A stretch of DNA of 64,000 bases from Micropterus salmoides (taxonomy: Eukaryota; Chordata; Actinopteri; Centrarchiformes; Centrarchidae), in NCBI RefSeq assembly GCF_014851395.1, contig NW_024043372.1, forward strand, positions 10,243,490 to 10,307,489, given 5' to 3'. A program made the position numbers and the translations under genes. The notes under the pieces are model-generated. The model did not search any database and had not been told where the DNA came from. It saw nothing but the letters and a program-made list of their open reading frames with translations. Below are positions 1-11,880 of this stretch, piece after piece (within the stretch, counting starts at the first letter, position 1; every line of letters starts with the position of its first letter).

Positions 1-79
1 AATTAGCTGTTCCTGTTGTCGCCTGCGAGGCAGAACTCGGGTGAGAAGGACCCTTTGTTTTTGTTTTGTCGTCGACACC

Positions 80-89
80 TGCGCATGCG
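80..89. promoter_or_regulatory. NRF1-like palindromic site
   Basis: TGCGCATGCG is the central part of the palindromic NRF1 consensus. It lies about 290 bp upstream of the first dram2 donor. Binding is inferred from the motif only. Confidence 0.5.
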
Positions 90-331
90 TGTTTCACCCT
101 CGACTGAACTGCTAAACCGCTGTGACTTTTAAACTTGATTGTTCAGATGAGGTTCACACGAGCCCCTGCACCGAGGATAAGTGATATTTGACGGAGGTCT
201 GAGCACCAGAAGCAGGTTTGGAAATAAGTGATTCAAGCACTTAGTAGGGAGATTATGGTCGCTCGAGGACTCGAATAGCGCAAGTGTCATTAAGTTTAGT
301 TCAAAACTGACTTTCTGTTTGTGTGGCTGGT

Positions 332-340
332 TCACGTGAC
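332..340. promoter_or_regulatory. CLEAR/E-box-like site (TFEB family) at dram2
   Basis: TCACGTGAC matches nine of the ten bases of the palindromic CLEAR element (GTCACGTGAC), which is bound by TFEB/TFE3/MITF. It is 38 bp before the first-exon donor of dram2, a lysosome/autophagy gene, so the location makes sense. Function is inferred. Confidence 0.5.
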
Positions 341-400
341 TCTATTTCCTCAGTCTACCAGCTGTGTAGTCTGACAGGTAAGACTAAAAACTTTGAAATA

Positions 401-828
401 TAACGTTAACATTGGTTGATAAACGGCTATCTGGCGTAGCTAATGTTAGCTAGCTAGCAAACCGCACCGTTAAAACTGACTTGATCAGCTTTATAACTTA
501 AAACGTATTCATTTGTGTTCGTCAAGGACTTAACTTAACGTTACTGTATATTTGGAGTGTACAGTGTGGGCCGTATCGTTTGGTTTCTGATATTTTCTCG
601 AGTAACGTTAGCTAGTTAACGGAAGATGTGTAACGTTAAGCTTAATTTTTAAAAAGCTTAAAGTTTAAGATTTATTGATGGGGTTTGGTGTGTCGGAACC
701 TGATTCGCTATCGATGAGTAAACCGCGAACACCTAATTATACACGCTTTAGTTCGACTTTCTGTTTCACTTCCTAAGTCAGTAAAAAAACTTGGACTTCA
801 CCAAACGGCTCTCTAGATTGTAACGTTA
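401..828. repeat. Cluster of TAACGTTA octamers and GCTAGC motifs
   Basis: Five exact copies of the CpG-containing palindrome TAACGTTA occur at 401-408, 536-543, 603-610, 631-638 and 821-828, with GTTAGCTAGCTAGC-type sequence at 445-458 and 607-615. All are in the first part of dram2 intron 1. By eye only a few more octamers occur in the rest of the window: 12744-12751, 20892-20899, 35802-35809 and 46958-46965. Confidence 0.7.
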
Positions 829-1070
829 CCATAATTTTTTTCATTATCTAAAGTAAATACTACATCTTCCAGGTGAAGTTGTAGGTGGACGAGCGTCTTA
901 TTAAACTCATTTGGAATTAACCTCGCTTCAGATGAAGTCACACAAACAGATCCAAAATGAATTATTTGTTTTAATTTGAAGTTATTTAATCGATCAGGAT
1001 ACTAAAATGTCCCATTGTGACAGCCATGACAGCGTTTATTCCCGTAACCGTCACTTTAATTACATTATAG

Positions 1071-1250
1071 GCTGTTAATCGACAAATCTGCTGATTATTT
1101 TCTCAATTAATCAGTTTTGTCTACGAAATGTCAGAAAATAGTAAAAACACGTACATCACTGTTTCCCAGACTCCAAGACAATTGTCTTTGTTTTGTCCAA
1201 CCAACAGTTCAAAACCCCAAAAGATTCACTCTACAATAAAACATAGAAAA
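1071..1250 (+). repeat. Dispersed teleost repeat, 'AATTAATCAG...CCAACAGTCCAAAACCC' family, copy 1
   Basis: A stretch with an ATTAATC-rich head followed by TGTTTTGTCCAACCAACAGT and CAAAACCCCAAAAGATTCA. The same head-plus-core arrangement recurs at 3019-3200 (+), 6255-6390 (-), 22540-22640 (-), 47218-47440 (+), 49330-49450 (-), 50176-50345 (+) and 51478-51560 (+). The copies are diverged and have no coding potential, so this is an old non-autonomous repeat. I cannot assign a superfamily. Confidence 0.6.
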
Positions 1251-3018
1251 CCATAAATCTTCACATTTAAGAAGAGGGGGATCATGCATTTCTGCATTAA
1301 AAGTGAGTAAGTTGATTATTTGATGATCAACATTGTTGCTAGTTATTGTACACCCTGTAATAAAGAAATATTAATCAATAATAGTCTGAAAATATAATTC
1401 ATAATAACACACTCACTCACATACATAAACTTGTGGAGAGGAAAAGTCATTATTAGACAGTCAGGGCTGAACAACGATCACAATAATTAAATACAGTAAA
1501 GTTCTGTTACTTTGGACAGATTTTTCAGGCTCATTAAAGCTAACCTTCATCCTGTTAACAGAATAAACTTTTCTTAGAGAACAATGTTGTGCAGTTGGAA
1601 AGCAGCAGTTTCATCTGGTCATGAAAACTGCAGCTGCCTTGATCTTGTGTTGGGATCAAGTCGCACTGAAATCTAACCAGCATGCATTGTGCTATGGTTG
1701 CCGTGTGATTGCTTGCAGCGTGATCACAGTGTAATTTCCTGCGGTGTGATTGCCGTGTGATTGCATGTGCTGTGACCAGTTCTGCACAAGCCTGGCTCAT
1801 CCCATGCCAGCCTATTATAAAACTAATAATTTAGGGAGTTGCAGATCTTTGATTGTCCTTCTGAAGACCAAGGTTACACATCATTATGTGACTCGTCTGA
1901 TTCTGTGATCCCACAAGGAAGAATTTGTGCTGTGCTGCCACTACAGATGTTTTTATCATGTTTGTATACTGTATTTTGATGGCGGTTACCAAAATGGATG
2001 CCTCCTTTACATTAGCATTACAGTTTTTTTCAATTGCTAACATTCATCGGTCAAAACTGAAGTCATATTGTCAAAACTCTTCACACAGTCAGCAAACATT
2101 AGTGTTTTCAGTTTTCATTACGTTCACACAAAATGCATTCAATGACCACTTTCTCCAAAATCCACAAACTCTTTTGTTATTGTTTGATTCCTACTCCACC
2201 ACCTGCAAAACACTAAATATTTGCAGCACATTTTAGAAATGCAAACACTCCAAAACTGTTAAAAACACATTTAAAACAGAATGATTGAAAATGTCCTGCA
2301 TTTGCAGTAACCAGACTGAGATAAATAGAAAATCTTGATGAATATTAATGTTCATGTTATGTTTACGCCTATGTGCATAGAGAACTGTGTATAGTGGTGG
2401 TGTGGTTTAGAACTGTAATCTGAGTGTGAAGCAGGAAATGTACTTGTATTTTAGCAGAATTGGTTCAGGCGGTTGGTACGTGAATTACAGGTTGGGGTTA
2501 TTGTGTCTTAGTACCAGTGTTACTGTGTAAACAACTGAGGAAAAATTGTATTGCAGCACTGAAATTTTCAGTTTCAACTTTTTATTTTTCACAAGTAAAT
2601 TACTATATGCAGTGATACAGAAAAAAATGATATTGAAGCGCATTTCTGATTAATTCTTGTTTACATATGTTTTAGTACAATCAATAAAATGAATATATGT
2701 TATTCTTATTCTATAACAAAATAAGTCATGTGAAAAATCGTTCAAGATAAAAGTTCATTTATGTTGTTCTCCCTGTTAGTTTTTAGGTCTGTGTGTCATG
2801 ATAATGTATTGCTTTCTGAGAGCGAATTGTTGCCAGTGTTTGGTTGACCAAGTTTATTAAGATGTATGAAGTGTTTTGGTGGTTTGAGTGAGTATTTGAG
2901 GTGAGATTAAGATGCATGTTGGTAATGCTGACTGTATGAGCAGTTTTGACTGATGCTTGTTAGCAAATTGAAAACAACTGTAAGATGGCCTAGTCGCCAA
3001 GAGGACAGCAACTAACAA

Positions 3019-3200
3019 TTATGATCAATTAATCGGTTGATTATTTCTACGATTGTTTAGATTGTTTTAAATGAAAGAAAGGTGACATCCTCGTCTTGTT
3101 TTGTCAGACTAACAGTCCAAAACCCAAAGATGAATTCTCACTTTGGAGAAACAGCAGCCAGAGAATGGATGGATGTTCTAAAACAACAAATTTATTACAT
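3019..3200 (+). repeat. Dispersed teleost repeat, copy 2
   Basis: Same head (TCAATTAATCGGTTGATTAT) and core (TTTTGTCAGACTAACAGTCC, AAAACCCAAAGATGAATTC) as the copy at 1071-1250. It ends about 175 bp before the dram2 exon that holds the start codon. Confidence 0.6.
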
Positions 3201-3423
3201 TTAATCAAAATTGTTGATTTACTAGCACTACAGTGTTGATGTTTAGCAGAATTCGTCTATGACTTTAATGTCCTAATTTAATTATATTTTATTGTATTTA
3301 TGGCAGGTCTCAAATGGACAATGAGACATCACTGTATATCAGTGTGTGTAACACTGTTGTTGTGTTGTGTACAGGACAGAGTGACCCAGCAGCATACATA
3401 CAGGCACGCACAGTTGGTAGGCC

Positions 3424-6400
3424 ATGTGGTGGTTCCAGCAGGGTCTGTGCTTCCTGCCCGCAGCGCTGGTTGTCTGGACGGTGGCGTCCTTCATCTTTGC
3501 TTATATCACAGCGGTGGTGCTGAGACATGTGGATCCTCTGGTGCCTTACATCAGGTCTGAGTCTGGACACACACACTCATCTCTGAAGTCTGATTATTGC
3601 TGTGATGTACTTTATAATGAAATAAATACATTTCTTATTATACATGAAAAATTCATGGTTGTGTTCTTTATCAGTAGTTTATAAATGTTGATGTCTTGAT
3701 CCAAACCTTTCTTTTAATGAACTTTTTGTGTGTTGCAGTGACACAGGAACGATGGCACCTGAGAGGTGTGTGTTTGGCATCATGCTGGATGTGTCAGCCT
3801 TTTTAGGTAACGCGCACACTTAATGTGTAAATATATTGTGTTCAACAGTCTCATTCAGTGATTAAAGCTGTATCACCCCATCCCATCAAGTTTCTAAATT
3901 GTCCAATGCACAATTACAACTGTGGAATTAATTGCAGCCAGTGAAATATTTGGGCTTCAAGCTCTCCTGAAAAAATCCTGTAAAATCCAAGGATGTAGTT
4001 ATAAAATAATAAAATATATTGAAGTGAATAAAATCACTCAGGAAGTACGTAGAGCAATCTAGACTGCAAAATATACCCTGTGTAATATTTAGGGGTTAGT
4101 TGAACGTCTTGTCTGTCTGCATCACTCGTAGCGCAGCTGCTCCAGTCCAGCGCATCACACGCTAATGGAGATGCAGCAGGTTAATGTCAGTAGTTAAATA
4201 TCTAGCTGCTTTAATACACTTGACTTTCCTACCTTTAGAGATTCGTAATTAGCATTTCTTTTACTTAAAATGAGCTATCTGATGTTAGCTAGCTGAGAGC
4301 CCACCCTATCATTTCATTATAACTATGTAATTTCATATTTATTTAATTGTCAGCTAACACTGGTGTTTAGGCTTGAACAGTGAAATTGGGCATTAGTTAT
4401 TGTAGAGATACATTTTTACATCAATGTAGAGTTTATTAGTTCATTTGAAGTCTTTTGTGAGCCCTTTCACAATAAAAATGGGATTTGTTTTAACATAATT
4501 TAACATAACACTGTTGTTGGGGAATTGGGAATTTTGGGGAATTCCCAATTCCCCAACAACAGTGTTTGTCAGACTACTGCTTTATTGGATGCAGATTACA
4601 TCAGTCACAGTACACATCAGCAAGAGGAAAGGAGATACTTGCTAAAAAAGAGTAAGTTGAAAATTTAACCTTGATGAGAACGATAAAAATTAGGAATTAA
4701 AGATAATAATGCAGACTGTATTTTATGTTTGGGTTTGTTTTGAGCGGTCATGATGGTCTGCTGTTGTGTGTCTGACTTTCTGGCAGTTTTGCTCTAGAAT
4801 ACTTGGTGACCTCTAACTACAAAAGTTGTCATGTGGTATGGGGCCCCTGTGAACCGGTGTAATGAATTTGATTTATCATCATCTACATACTGATGACATT
4901 ATTTAAATAAGCAAGGATATTGTAAGCATTGTAAGATTTTAGTTCACTGAAGCCAGTGTCTGTGCTGTATTTAGTTACGTATTTGCTGTATTACAGCTAC
5001 GTATTTGACAATTTGACAAGAGGTGGGCAATGACATGAGTGAGGGAGAATCCGATGGAGGAGAGATAACAGCGGCTCATTAATGTCTGTGTGTGCGTGTG
5101 AGAGAGAAAAAGAGAGAGCACTCCCGTTTTTTAAATTCTCACAGAGCAGGCTAACTAAAACAGCAAGTTATTATTACCAACAGTTTGTTTTTAACTTTGT
5201 TGTTTCTATGCTAGTACACCCTAGTGCAGGACTAAGAGAATGAGGAGTTAGATAAAAGAGGAATATTTACTACAGGGTTTGAGCCGAGGAAAAGTGGAAG
5301 ATTAAGTGTGTGCCGAACCGGGCTGGTGGCTGCTGTGCAGAGCAGGTTGGAACTGTACCTATATGAGAGTCCAGACTGAGAGGCTGAACTGAGCAGGTCC
5401 AGAGCAGATTACGGGAATATATTAAGTTGTTAGTTTGTTGTAGCCTACAGTTAAGGCTAATTAATTTTTTGATCTGTAATGAAATTAAGCATTTGTGAAA
5501 TGAACAAACCCCATATCTGCCACACTGCTGTTGTCATCTTTCAGGTTAATGTGCTCTCACACTGCTGAGGGCTTCCTTTTGTTTTCCCTTTGATGTAAAC
5601 TGGAGCATTACGTACACATCAGCCGAGGTCAGGCATGAGAAAAAAAACCCTCAACATTCGAATCTCAAAATTAAAAATCAAATGTGAATGCAATGATCGA
5701 ATATTTGGATTTTCGGGTCCAACCCTGTAATCAATAAATTAGGGCAGAACTATTACATTGCTTTTTATAAAATAATTTATTTATCACACCTCCCTCCACA
5801 CCAGGATCTGCCTCCCAGGCATATTTGATACAACCGTCATTTTATTAGAAAACGGTAAGATAAATGTTGAAGCAAGATTTTAAGAATCAGGATGTTGTTT
5901 CATTAAAGAACAAAAAGAGTATTGCTCTGGTGGGTTTTCAAATATTTGTAAAATAGTGTCATGACTTGTAAATCACAAAAAAGTGGTTTTGAGGAAGGAA
6001 GAAAGAAATTCTTTTTTAAAGTTCATGTCATAGTTAGTGTACTTAGTAATGCCTCAGTTAACCTGTGAAACGCATCACATCTGCTTTTTCTCTGTAGCAG
6101 CTGTAAAAATGAAACTGTTAGTCCATAAATAGTTTTAGTTGATCAACAGAAAATTAACTGTAAACTATTTTGATGATGGATTTGGTTCCAGCTTCTTAAA
6201 AGTGATCATCTATGATAGAAGGTACGGGATTACTAATTAATAAACTAATTACTTCTATGTTTCGGTGATCGGACAAAACAAGACGTTTGAAAATGTCATC
6301 TTGGGGCTTTGACAATTTTTTCCATTTTATAGACAATTGAACAGTGAATTAATTAAAACTATAATCAGCAGATTAAGTGAGAAGGCAATAATTATTAAAA

Positions 6401-9400
6401 AGACAATGAATAAACATTTTTTATTGTTTACTATAGTTATCAGCTGATATCTTTCATGATTTGATTTATTGTACAGCTGTTAAATCTTCTGTATTAAAAT
6501 TGAATTGATTTTTGCCTCTGTAAAAAAAAAAAAAAAAAAAAGCAACACAAATCATATATGGTTATTGGACTTTGATTGATTTATGGCTATGTGTTTGTGT
6601 ATGTGTGTTTTTAGGTATGGCGACAGTGTATGTGCGTTACAAACAGGTGGAGGCCTTGACAGGTGAGGAGGAGGTCAGACTCAACAGACTGAACTGCGCC
6701 GGGCTGCTGCTCGGCTTAATCAGCTCCTTCGGGATGTGCGTGGTTGCCAACTTCCAGGTGAGTGCTGCTGGTCTTGGATCAGTTCACACGTGTACAGTGT
6801 GTGAAGTGTTGAACGTGTCGCAGTGAATCTCTGTGTGTGTGTGTGTGTGTGAGAACAGAAGACCACGATTTTCTCCATGCACCTGGTGGGAGCGGTGCTG
6901 ACCTTTGGGATTGGAGCTCTCTACATCATTGTTCAGACGCTGCTCTCACTCTACATGCAGCCTCACGTCCACAGCAAGACCACCTACCTCGTCCGCCTCT
7001 GCATCGGAGTCTGGACCCTGTGCAGCATCATCAGCAGTATCCTTTAACATGGTGATAGCGGGAGACACAAAACTCCAGCAGGCCTGTAGTGAGATAAGGA
7101 CTCAATGAGGAAAGTTGTTTTTATTTAAGGGCCCTTTCACACCTACCTGGTCCAAAATGTAGGACTTTTCTGTTTGATCTGAACTGAAATTACAGGAGTG
7201 AAACCGCCCCCATATCGTGATCCGGACCAAATGGTCGAAATTTGGTGCGATGGAAAGAGGTAGTCTCTGGATGAAACTGAACTCACAACCGCAGACCACG
7301 TGTAACTAGGGTTGGGTATCGCTACTCGGTACCTCTAAGGTATCGACCGAAACAGTCCGGTATCGAGTAGAATCGAAACGTCTCCAGTCAAACCAGTACT
7401 TCAGTCGATACCTAGTCCTTCTTTATTTAACCAGATCGCGGCAAAAAATTATATGGTTTTGCTTGCAGTCAAACATGCAAGCAACACACTGAAAGAAAGA
7501 GAAGAGCACACCTTTTTCTTATGTGCATTCACCATAAACTGTATTAAAGTGTCCATGTGTGATTTTTAACAGCCACTCACCTTTGGCTGCGGTCTCAGGC
7601 ATATTCGTCACTGTTGCAAGTTTATCGCCACAAGTTTAAATAGACTGCTTTCTCGTTTTATACTTGTGACTGTCGTCTTTTTGGAGGTTTGCGACTCACC
7701 AATAAAGGGAAAAACACTTGCGGAGATCTTTCAATTCAGTTTGTTTACTTTCAACACACGTATCAAAAAAATACCTTAAATTCATTTCCCACAACTTATT
7801 ATTATTTGGTCACTAAACTATTTCACTCCTCTCTCATTCAAATATAAAAAAAACACCCAAGCTGTAGTCTTTCCCCTTATAGCCTAAGCTAATACTACCA
7901 GTGAGGATGACCTAATTAGGATGAGGAGGATCTGATACAATTTCCCAATACTTTTTATGTAGCAGTTATTTGAATTAAGAAAAAAATAAAATAGATAACC
8001 TTGCACCTTTTAATGGTGGTCACACCAGATACTGACTGGTTTCCGGACCTCCCCCCCCTCGCTTTGCACTTCTTGGTGGGTAAATGGCTCACTTGTGAAA
8101 ATGATGAGTGACTTTGAAAATACCAACTGGAGTGTTGCTGGGGAAATGTAGTTAAATTTGCAGTGTGGTTCCTCACACTGTGCACACAGTTTAAATGGAC
8201 AAATAACAAGGCAGCAAAACAGGCAAGTGGGTTGCGCAGCAACTTTGATTATTTTCATCATCAATTAATCTGTCTATCTTTCTTGAAACTTCTGCAAACT
8301 CTCCTTTTAAATGCTTAGCTAAACACACGTCCTGTTGAATTAATGCCGAGCAGGGATCTGTGATCCTTAACAATGTCCTCTCCTGTCAAGTGTTCGTATC
8401 GTCAGTCATCATGTACAGCAGTCTGCCGGGAGTGGACGTAGCTCACAAACTGCACTGGACTCCTGGAGAGACGGTCAGTAGTCCGATATAAGTTTCAGTT
8501 CTGATATTAAAATACCTTATTTTGAGAAATAACTTATCAGATGTTAAATGTGGTCCGAACACAAGCAGCTATACAAGAACATTGTCTAAATAAAATAATT
8601 ACATAATTTGATTGGCAATAAAAAGAATCACTGCTACATTCTGGTTTCTTTTTCAGGGCTACACGGCTCACATCATCAGCACCATATCTGAATGGTCTCT
8701 GGCCTTCTCCTTCATCAGCTTCTTCCTCACGTACATCAGAGATTTCCAGGTACTTTGTCTCAGCTGCTGTTGAAGGCGTAGTCCATTTTGTTTTGTCATA
8801 TTTACTGTATCAAGCATCAACAGTGCAGAGAGAATGTTCTGACTTCAGTAATACAAAGAAAATTTAATTTAAAGGAAATTCTCATGTTCTCCGTCAGGGT
8901 CTATAATTTATACTTCTGCGCTACAATTTTGCGCAGTATCTACAGTGTCTATGCTTGCAAGCCTCGTAACAATCATCCAGGAACAGTTCTCACTGTGAGG
9001 TTATTGTGGTGTAGTGGCCACACTCTGTATTTCAGCATCACTGGCCCAAAAAACATACATCACAAATATCCCGAAATTACTCAGAATATGATGTGTCCTG
9101 TTCAGGTAAATTAGCGAAGTCTAAAAGAGCAGTGTGGTTAATGAATTATTTTCTCATTTGTGTGTCTGTATGCAGTTTTTCTTAATACATCCATACTTCA
9201 TGGGTTCGTAAGCGCCTCAAATTTAATTACACATTGGGGTTATGGGGATTGTTTCCTCCTACGCGTCTTTTGATAATGATGGAGATTGTTGAAAGTGAAC
9301 AACTTGAAGCAAGTTGAGAACTGTGGTTCTCTTTTCAGTAAAAAAATTATTCAAAACCATCTCCACTATAAACCCTTTGGTCACTCCCTAGTATCTCAGT

Positions 9401-10096
9401 GAATGAAAGACAAAGTGAATGCAGTGACTGCAGAGAATAATCACATTCAGTAATGAAACGAGGCAGACGTCACATTTAAATTAAAGAATGTAGACTCAGT
9501 TAGTGTTGGGAATATAAGTAAAGCATGTTACAGCCATATCGGACATGATCCATTTAGTGTTGTGTTGGAGACGTCAACAAGTGAAATACGACGCTGGGCT
9601 AAGTTGCCGTTTTACGTGTCCGATGATATCTGATGCACAGTGACATCCTTATGGTGACATTAAAACTCCACGAAGACACTGCGGCCAGCTGTTGTTCACA
9701 TAACTGCACAGAACACAAGTTGTCATTTGTACATTAGTTTGTGTACAGATTGAACAAACAAGATACGACATGTTAATGATTAGCTGTAGAGAGGTTGACA
9801 TATGTTTTTGGACAGCTCCTTTGGTAGCCATTTCCCCTGCATCCAGTGTTTATGCTAAAATAAGTATATGAGACAGGTTGAGCTGTTCTTTTACTGTGTA
9901 AAGATCTGGGTGGAAAAACAGTCTTATTACAAAACTTTATTTTGTTGTTTTTTTTTTAAAGAAAATCAGTTTGCGAGCAGAAGCAGATTTGCAGGGGAGC
10001 CACCTGTACGACTGGCCACATGGTGGCGCCCCAGCATCACGTCACCACAAACTTGAAGCTTCTGAATCATCTCCACTGCTGGCAGGAGGAACGTGA
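3424..10096 (+). CDS. dram2: DRAM2-like DNA-damage regulated autophagy modulator (7 coding exons)
   Basis: Coding exons: 3424-3554, 3739-3806, 6615-6757, 6859-7036, 8391-8473, 8657-8749, 9962-10096; total 831 nt, 276 aa, no frameshift. All introns have GT/AG ends and phases match. The product starts MWWFQQGLCFLPAALVVWT, a hallmark of DRAM2, and contains VPYISDTGTMAPE, VANFQKTTIF, GAVLTFGIGALY, LHWTPGETGY and the conserved LTYIRDFQKISLRAEADLQG near the C terminus; the tail is a variable hydrophilic segment ending SSPLLAGGT. Several hydrophobic segments fit the family's roughly six-span membrane fold. DRAM proteins act at lysosomal membranes and promote autophagy; human DRAM2 (266 aa) is linked to retinal dystrophy. 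The start sits in a 5' exon starting at 3375 with no upstream ATG in it. DRAM1 is the alternative paralogue, but the N and C termini favour DRAM2. Confidence 0.93.
3807..6614 (+). other. dram2 intron between coding exons 2 and 3
   Basis: No coding exon was recognised in these 2.8 kb. Contents: a strong hairpin at 4507-4566, a minus-strand copy of the dispersed ATTAATC/CAAAACCC repeat at about 6255-6390, and a 20-nt A run at 6522-6541 close to the acceptor. Confidence 0.6.
4507..4566. repeat. Perfect 27-bp inverted repeat with 6-nt loop
   Basis: Left arm 4507-4533 (begins AACACTGTTGTTGGGG) is the exact reverse complement of right arm 4540-4566; the loop is TTGGGG at 4534-4539. It lies in a dram2 intron. 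It could be a very young foldback insertion, a cruciform, or a source of hairpin RNA; nothing in the sequence decides between these. Confidence 0.9.
7037..8390 (+). other. dram2 intron between coding exons 4 and 5
   Basis: Contains the GGTATCG-type dispersed repeat at about 7312-7432; otherwise AT-rich sequence in which I see no gene or RNA. Confidence 0.5.
7312..7432 (+). repeat. Dispersed 'GGGTTGGGTATCG' repeat fragment
   Basis: Begins AGGGTTGGGTATCGCTACTC and repeats GGTATCGA-type words three times, ending near CAGTCGATACCTAGTCC. This head sequence is typical of a non-autonomous transposon seen in many fish genomes. Only one end is visible, so it is probably a fragment. Confidence 0.45.
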
Positions 10097-10220
10097 CCAG
10101 CAGCAGAGACACTGCTTCTACACAGATTTTCACTTTTTATAATCATGTTTAAGGGCTTTTTATAAGGACTTCCTTAAAGCTGGTGTGGTAGCTTGTAAAC
10201 ATTCTCTCCTCCCTCTAGAC

Positions 10221-10435
10221 CAGTGGCTCTCAAACTGGGGGATGTACAGCCACATCAGGGGGTTGCTTGAATGTGATTAATGTGGTGATTAATGTGGTGA
10301 CAAACAAGTGTGCTCTGGTGCTAACAAGGCTATTTTGCTAACCTGAATCTTGTTTATATCAGTCGCCTGTATTGTACAATGTTGGGGGGCATGAGCTTTG
10401 TTTGGCTTCTGACAGAAAAAGTTTGAGAACCACTG
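10221..10435. mobile_element. hAT-type MITE with 8-bp target-site duplication
   Basis: A 215-bp element starts CAGTGGCTCTCAAACT and ends AGTTTGAGAACCACTG, giving 16-bp terminal inverted repeats with one mismatch. It is flanked on both sides by CTCTAGAC (10213-10220 and 10436-10443), an exact 8-bp duplication as made by hAT transposases. The termini match the Charlie/MER5-like CAGTGGTTCTCAAACT type. There is no transposase inside, so it is non-autonomous. It lies in the predicted dram2 3' UTR. Confidence 0.88.
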
Positions 10436-11853
10436 CTCTAGACTTATCGCTCTAGATATTTTGGGTTTTTGGAGCCATCTGAGATTTCTGCCTCCAACTC
10501 GATACAATAGAGGAGAATAGAATCTAGTTCAGCATTTCTTTTTTAGAAACTGGTTCCCTGTTATTTTGGATAAACTCACCATTTTCATTGTGAAAGTCCA
10601 GTCACCTCTGTTGTATTAGGATGGTGACAGAAATCTCCAAACCTGGACAAATGAAAAACTATTTGACTGGAAGCAAAAACAATGAGGAAGAAATGACCCT
10701 TTAAACCCAAATGTGATGCTTTTCCTTCAAACGGCTTCCTCCTGGGGGTCATGTGTAAAAAGACGGGTTTTTTTAAATGATTTATGTTGAAATCAACATG
10801 CTGATTGTTAAACTGGGGGGAAAGAATATTTGTTGGATCGCTGAGTTTCCATTCTATACAGAGTGGTTAAATATTTTCACTTTTTCTGACACCAGTTATC
10901 AGTCCGCTTTCATTTAGCTGCCCTAAGGTTACTTTCCATAAATACTATTGTATATTACAATGTAGTTCCTGTTTTTACTGTGAAGGCCAGGTGCATAATT
11001 CAGATGCCTAACTTCACTTAAATTCCCTTTAAGCCATGTGTTACTTTAAGTACCGAACTGCTGCTGTGTGTGCCACTGGAATAATTACTTTGCGTTAAAA
11101 GTAAATGTATTCAGTTATAATATTATAATACCATAAATTTACCTGAATGAATAATGGTTTCTTTATTCTGTCAAACAATTAATAAATGATTCTAACTGAA
11201 AGGCTTTGGACTAGGCTACAAATTATTCCTCTTACTAATGCTTTTGCCTATTCCACCTCAGTTCATTTGTGCTGCCTTAACTTTTCTTACAAAAACACAT
11301 TGTTAGACCTCAATGATACAGTTTTTCCTCAATATTAAATATTTTTTCTAAATATTTTAAATCTTATGTTTACATCCATGTTAACGAGCAAGTCAGCCTT
11401 TTACTTTTCTGACACAGTGTAGGTTAGTGGAATAGCATGAAACCATGGGCAGGAATGTGTATCACCAGTATATCCAGTCATAAAAACATTGCTCCAGAGT
11501 GCTACAAACTCCACAGAGTACCTTTCAATTAAAGACAACTGTGTAAACATCCAAAAGTCCAAACCCACTGTAATTGGTCAAACTCCTGTAAAATCACCAG
11601 CTGGCCAATCAGAGCTGCAGCTGATGTTTGAGTTGAACTATGTTAAATTTTTATGTGAGACAGCTGACAAAAATAAAGGGAACTGTCAATGAATCAATGC
11701 ATTGCTTTTTATTAAACAGTCTATAATTATTCTGATGGCACAAGACTCCACAGTTAACCTACTGTCTAAACATATCTACAAATAAACATTAATATTTATC
11801 GGATACAAACTTGTAACCCTGAGTTGCTGCTGTACATTGTTCATGTTAAGACA

Positions 11854-11859
11854 AATAAA
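11854..11859 (+). terminator. Candidate dram2 polyadenylation signal
   Basis: AATAAA in the context ACAAATAAAGCTTTAC, about 1.76 kb after the dram2 stop codon, followed by TG/T-rich sequence. The assignment is inferred. Confidence 0.4.
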
Positions 11860-11880
11860 GCTTTACTTCCTGTTTGTAGT

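Larger units (their letters stand above)
1..377 (+). promoter_or_regulatory. dram2: dram2 promoter region and 5' non-coding exon
   Basis: The segment is CpG-containing and ends in a clear donor, GACAG|GTAAGA, at 377/378. The next plausible acceptor before the dram2 start codon is ACAG|GACAG at 3374/3375, so this is the best candidate for the first, non-coding exon plus proximal promoter. It carries an NRF1-like TGCGCATGCG at 80-89 and a TFEB/CLEAR-like TCACGTGAC at 332-340. The transcription start was not located, so the promoter/exon split is unknown. The upstream part may lie outside the window. Confidence 0.6.
10097..11880 (+). other. dram2: dram2 3' UTR (inferred)
   Basis: Non-coding sequence after the stop codon at 10094-10096. 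The best polyadenylation signal is AATAAA at 11854-11859; another AATAAA lies near 11180. A hAT-type MITE is inserted at 10221-10435. Confidence 0.5.

Noticed and set aside
3300..3560. 86-codon ORF overlapping the dram2 start exon
   Set aside because: It is in another frame and crosses the acceptor at 3374; the dram2 frame is supported across seven exons.
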